Shown here one piece after another: positions 61,601 through 64,000 of a stretch of 64,000 nucleotides of DNA (its first letter is position 1; every line of letters starts with the position of its first letter). A program made the translations under genes and the position numbers. Origin of the DNA: Mycteria americana (Eukaryota > Chordata > Aves > Ciconiiformes > Ciconiidae); the NCBI RefSeq assembly GCF_035582795.1, contig NC_134367.1, forward strand, positions 82,257,062-82,321,061, in the 5' to 3' direction. Below the pieces are notes generated by a model that saw only the letters and a list, made by a program, of their open reading frames with translations, searched no databases and was not told the DNA's origin.

Positions 61601-62820
61601 TCACTTATATCAGCTCCAGTACTCATAAGATGCCTGCATGGAATTTTTCAGCAGCAATGTAGATTTCTCCTGGATTAAAGAAACTGTATAAATGTGGCTA
61701 TCGTTGTACTGTTACTGCCAGTTATAGAATCATACAATAAAAAAGGCCACTAAAGTGATCCAGGTTAAAAATAAGCATCAATTTCTCTCCCCTCTCTTTT
61801 GGAAATTCTACCCTTTTTTTTTTTTTTTTTTTTTTTAAGAGACTCTCAGAAGGTTTTGGACCAAGAGAGGTCATAGCAGACTTCATCAACAGTTCTCTTT
61901 CTTGCCTGGAGGCTTGCTACCCAGCCCTAAAATCAGATGTGTAGACTACACTTTCTAAAAATATGGTTTTACATTCTATTTTGTTCCTTTCATTAAAATT
62001 CTAGCATTACTAGAATTAAAACACGGCTTTCCTGGGTGTCTCTGCTCTCTTCTAGCTGCAAGATCTGTAAAAGGTAATACTACAGGTACATCAGACCTGC
62101 TGGAAAAGTAAGCTAAAATTATTACTTAGCTCCTCAGGAAAAGGGAATAGTAGGGCAATCTTTGGGAAGGCAATGCTACGGGACCCAGCACTTTACAGAG
62201 TACATCCTGTGAGACAAAAAGGACATCAGAAACATGGCTAGATGCAAGCTGCAAGTTGTCAAGTCCTTTAATTATATATTTCTAAGAAGAACGACTTCCC
62301 TCATAGTAAGTATTCCTCTGGATCTGCACAAGTAGCATCCTTCAACATACAGTTTAGTTCCAGGGACATAGAGAAAAAGAATTTGAAACAAGATTTCACG
62401 ACTTATCTAGATCTGTTCCTGAAAGTCTTATGAGTAGTATATCAAATTCAGTGTAACAACAACATAGTACATATTGAAGAGTAGCCAGCTGTGATTTTGC
62501 TAAATTGTTGAAAGATACATAAAACAGTTACTTGACTTAGTAATTAAATTCTTAGTTTGACTTCTACTATGATTTGTTGACAAATGAAACTCTTAACAAT
62601 GAGGAGATCTGACCCTAAGCCAGATCATCTTGCTGGGACTGAACTCTACTTAAAGAGTGAACAAAAAAATGCATACTAACCTTATTTGAAAATATACAGG
62701 CAAATTCCATTTGTTGTTAAAGCTGTGGTAAGAGGGATGAGACCTTAACCGTTTCACGCTGGCCTGGGAGCCACATTGTCGTTCAAATTTCCTTACAAAA
62801 TCCATACTAGTAGTGTACTT
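46527..62820 (-). CDS. COG2: COG2, conserved oligomeric Golgi complex subunit 2, partial: 9 C-terminal coding exons
   Basis: Subunit of the eight-protein COG tethering complex (lobe A, COG1-4) on the cytosolic face of the Golgi. The complex tethers retrograde vesicles and keeps glycosylation enzymes in place. Exons 62820-62681, 59407-59346, 58077-57926, 56546-56346, 55513-55441, 54240-54098, 51807-51668, 48437-48257 and 46619-46527 join in frame to 394 residues plus TAA. Human COG2 has 738, so the N-terminal part lies beyond the right edge. Identifying segments: GSQASVKRLRSHPSYHSFNN, CWSDQMFLPLLAHRLWKLSL, STQLVYVAADLDKLQDQ, KSALEVPRLYRRTNK and SSVKKMEESLKRLKQAR. The middle (about residues 119-165 of this part) is a Ser/Glu-rich, poorly conserved linker; the rest is predicted helical. 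No disruption seen. Convergent with AGT. Confidence 0.96.
48257..48437 (-). CDS. COG2: COG2 exon (coiled-coil-like KKMEESLKRLKQAR segment)
   Basis: 181 bp, with a TAATTTAG acceptor and a GTAAGT donor. It encodes YYETVSDVLSSVKKMEESLK, RLKQARRTVTSNPVGTNGGM and SDDNKIRLQLALDVEYFGEQ. Leaves in phase 0. Confidence 0.97.
51668..51807 (-). CDS. COG2: COG2 exon (EVPTKASPYVDSALKP segment)
   Basis: 140 bp, with a TCTACCAG acceptor and a GTAAGA donor. It encodes EVPTKASPYVDSALKPFYRL, QNEYKDILKQPMIQQWLEGA and LSESMQ, with a split Lys codon. Confidence 0.95.
54098..54240 (-). CDS. COG2: COG2 exon (KSALEVPRLYRRTNK segment)
   Basis: 143 bp, with a TTCAATAG acceptor and a GTCAGT donor. It encodes ALEDSKTSLSACVPTLNNRI, IQDLSDSSFAYLKSALEVPR and LYRRTNK. 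Leaves in phase 0. Confidence 0.95.
55441..55513 (-). CDS. COG2: COG2 exon (KPKLEMIGFKN segment)
   Basis: 73 bp, with a TTTTGTGCAG acceptor and a GTAAAG donor. It encodes IPDILEMIKPKLEMIGFKNV and SCIA. Enters in phase 0, leaves in phase 1. Confidence 0.94.
56346..56546 (-). CDS. COG2: COG2 exon (Ser-rich linker, then LVYVAADLDKLQ)
   Basis: 201 bp, phase 0 at both ends, with a TGTTTCAG acceptor and a GTTTGT donor. It encodes VSVRPISSENTKESKKSVPV, a low-complexity Ser/Glu segment, and STQLVYVAADLDKLQDQ. Confidence 0.94.
57000..57350 (+). mobile_element. CR1 LINE, 5'-truncated 3' end
   Basis: About 350 bp following the avian CR1 3' consensus: GGGAGATCTTACTGCTGTCT, TCAACTACCTAAGGGGCATG, GAAGTCGCCATCTTTGGATA, GACCAGATGACCTCCAAAAG, TCCCTTTAAATACC, and a terminal ATTATTCTATCATGCTG in place of the usual ATTCTATGATTCTATG. 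Only the last part of the element and its 3' UTR remain, with no intact reverse transcriptase frame. Inserted antisense to COG2, within an intron. Clearly diverged, so an old insertion. Confidence 0.85.
57926..58077 (-). CDS. COG2: COG2 exon (conserved Trp-rich segment)
   Basis: 152 bp, with a TTTCTAG acceptor and a GTAAGA donor. It encodes GSSYCLLATHMVWMSLLKCW, SDQMFLPLLAHRLWKLSLQI and LARYSVFIGE, the most strongly conserved part of COG2 in this window. Leaves in phase 0. Confidence 0.96.
59346..59407 (-). CDS. COG2: COG2 exon (FREVAGALEEAL segment)
   Basis: 62 bp, with a CTCTCAG acceptor and a GTAAAC donor. It encodes FREVAGALEEALSDTLEEAP, with split codons at both ends (Arg before, Ala after). 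A short exon recognised by homology to COG2 and by frame continuity. Confidence 0.93.
60087..60134. repeat. Two adjacent inverted repeats (hairpins)
   Basis: First: AAGAGCTG, a 5-base loop, CAGCTCTT (60087-60107). Second: TTAAAGAAGAA, 2 bases, TTCTTCTTTAA (60111-60134), an 11-bp perfect stem. They are three bases apart in a COG2 intron. The sequence is directly visible; the function is unknown and it may be chance in AT-rich DNA. Confidence 0.8.
61720..61770 (-). mobile_element. Possible CR1 3'-tail remnant
   Basis: TATAGAATCATACAAT followed by GGCCACTAAAGTGATCCAGG resembles the antisense of the CR1 3' end ('atagaatcatagaat ... gacctctaagatcatcaagtcc'). Only about 50 bp, so the call is weak. 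Confidence 0.35.
61814..61836. repeat. Poly-T run, 23 bases
   Basis: Uninterrupted T run (poly-A on the COG2 sense strand) in the intron 59408-62680. Confidence 0.85.
62681..62820 (-). CDS. COG2: COG2 exon (most 5' in window)
   Basis: 140 bp, with a TTTCTGCAG acceptor and a GTTAGT donor. It encodes KYTTSMDFVRKFERQCGSQA, SVKRLRSHPSYHSFNNKWNL and PVYFQI. Enters in phase 0, leaves in phase 2. Confidence 0.96.
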
Positions 62821-64000
62821 CTGCAGAAAGAGAATGAGCATTCTGATCACGCACAGGGTCCCGGCAAACAAGGAAAGCCACCACCCATTCAGCAGAACTC
62901 TTGTATCACACTACAGTTACGCCTGAGGTTCAGAATCGACTGACACTGCCCCCATCACCAATCATAAAAGGCTAAAATTCTGGATTGCAGTGAAAGTAAA
63001 ACCAATTAACTAGTAGGTGTTATTCTATGATAAGAAAAGCTAGTGCAGGACACTTCTAAAAAGCATAAAATTGTCCAAGTACCCTGAACAAGCGGAACTG
63101 ATCAGAGATGCATCAGTATTTTTGAGCTGAATCACTGGGGTGGAACAACAGCGCTGCACAGTACTAAGAACAGTCAGTCGCAGGAGATAAAGGGATACAA
63201 CAAATAGAAACAATCAGGAACAAAACCCTGGAGTACACATAACCAAACACACATGAGAATGAAAGCACAATATTTTTTCTGTTACATAGGACCTGTATTA
63301 TAGGAATTTCTAGAGCTGTTTCCCTAAAAAGAACTTTAAACAATTTCAGATAAACTAACTTCATCCAGTTGTATACTTCTAATAAGATGTTTACAAATAG
63401 TATTAAGTCAGTTGCAAGCAAAGAAAAATTACATTACTCCTCACTTAAGCCCACTTTGGGCTTACTCTTGACAGTAACTTATTAACAACCTGAAAATAAA
63501 TGAAATAATAAATTAAATCATACACAAAGCAGAATGCCAAACACTTGCGCGAAAACCAGAAGCAAAATAGTGCATAAAAATGTTATTTCACACAAAACAG
63601 ACCGTGCTAACAGAACACAAAGGTTATGTAAATCAATGTAAAGGCAAAATACAGCTACAGTTAAAATCTACATCTCTGCAATGAAAAACAGTTTGGCTTA
63701 TGTGCAAGTTTCTTCTGTAAAAAAAAAAATAGAAAACATCCATAAAAGCTATCATACATGCTCCTTAATCCACTGCTGAATTAATGAAATAAGCCTGACT
63801 GAATCTCTCAGTGCTTCTGACTTCACTGCAGTAAGAGCAGCAGCAGGGCTGTAGCAGCAAGGCTTTTACCACAAACCAGAGCACTACACGAGTGATGTGA
63901 TTTTGCCTCTTATGAAGCAGTAAAACATTCGCAGGAGAAGCCCCTGAGTTGCTGCTTACAGGTTCTGCTCTCAGAAACTCTCCTGCAACCACAGGATACG
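62821..64000 (-). other. COG2: COG2 intron, cut by right window edge
   Basis: Sequence upstream of the most 5' COG2 exon visible here. I looked for the preceding exon on the minus strand and found no segment with COG2-like translation and good splice sites. Confidence 0.6.

Larger units (their letters stand above)
58078..62680 (-). other. COG2: COG2 introns between 58078 and 62680
   Basis: Introns 58078-59345 and 59408-62680. The second holds two adjacent hairpins (60087-60134), an unexplained plus-strand frame of 196 codons (60152-60742), a possible CR1 tail (61720-61770) and a poly-T run (61814-61836). A short CA patch lies near 58717-58733. Confidence 0.65.

Noticed and set aside
63164-63421. 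Minus-strand 85-codon frame as an upstream COG2 exon
   Set aside because: The translation does not resemble COG2, and suitable splice borders in frame are absent.

Overview
This is an ordinary vertebrate, almost certainly avian, nuclear chromosome segment. The evidence is spliced protein-coding genes with GT/AG introns, a decayed CR1 LINE 3' end, tRNA-derived (MIR-like) SINE remains, and a gene order (calpain-9, angiotensinogen, COG2) known from other amniotes. The angiotensin decapeptide carries Val5 as in birds and reptiles, but Asn at position 9 instead of chicken's Ser, so this is probably not chicken. There are no operons, phage, CRISPR arrays or bacterial mobile elements. Most long open frames here are chance frames or frames across simple repeats.

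Region 1 (1-17,682, minus strand): CAPN9, cut by the left edge. Eleven coding exons can be placed to the base. They encode the N-terminal anchor, the whole papain-like protease core (Cys97, His254, Asn278) and most of the C2-like CBSW domain. The penta-EF-hand exons lie off the left edge. Intron 1 holds a perfect (AAAGG)n array of about 310 bp.

Region 2 (17,683-34,331): a GC-rich CAPN9 5' flank, then about 16 kb without a recognisable coding exon. It holds a MIR-like SINE, G-rich tracts and a TATA-containing candidate promoter near 28.67 kb that could belong to the noncoding first exon of AGT.

Region 3 (34,332-40,980, plus strand): AGT, complete for coding sequence. Four coding exons give 461 residues: signal peptide, angiotensin I at the mature N terminus, then a non-inhibitory serpin body with the conserved redox cysteines.

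Region 4 (40,981-46,526): convergent intergenic space between AGT and COG2 with candidate poly(A) signals for both.

Region 5 (46,527-64,000, minus strand): the 3' half of COG2 (nine coding exons, 394 residues) encoding the C-terminal part of a Golgi tethering-complex subunit; the 5' exons are off the right edge. Its introns are AT-rich and carry the CR1 remnant, a long unexplained intronic open frame and a pair of adjacent hairpins.

The three genes are not known to share a pathway: an intracellular calcium-dependent protease, a secreted hormone precursor, and a Golgi trafficking subunit. I did not find a new biological system. The best leads are the AAAGG array, the Asn9 angiotensin I, a CT microsatellite acting as an AGT polypyrimidine tract, the candidate AGT promoter, and the hairpin pair plus 196-codon frame in a COG2 intron.
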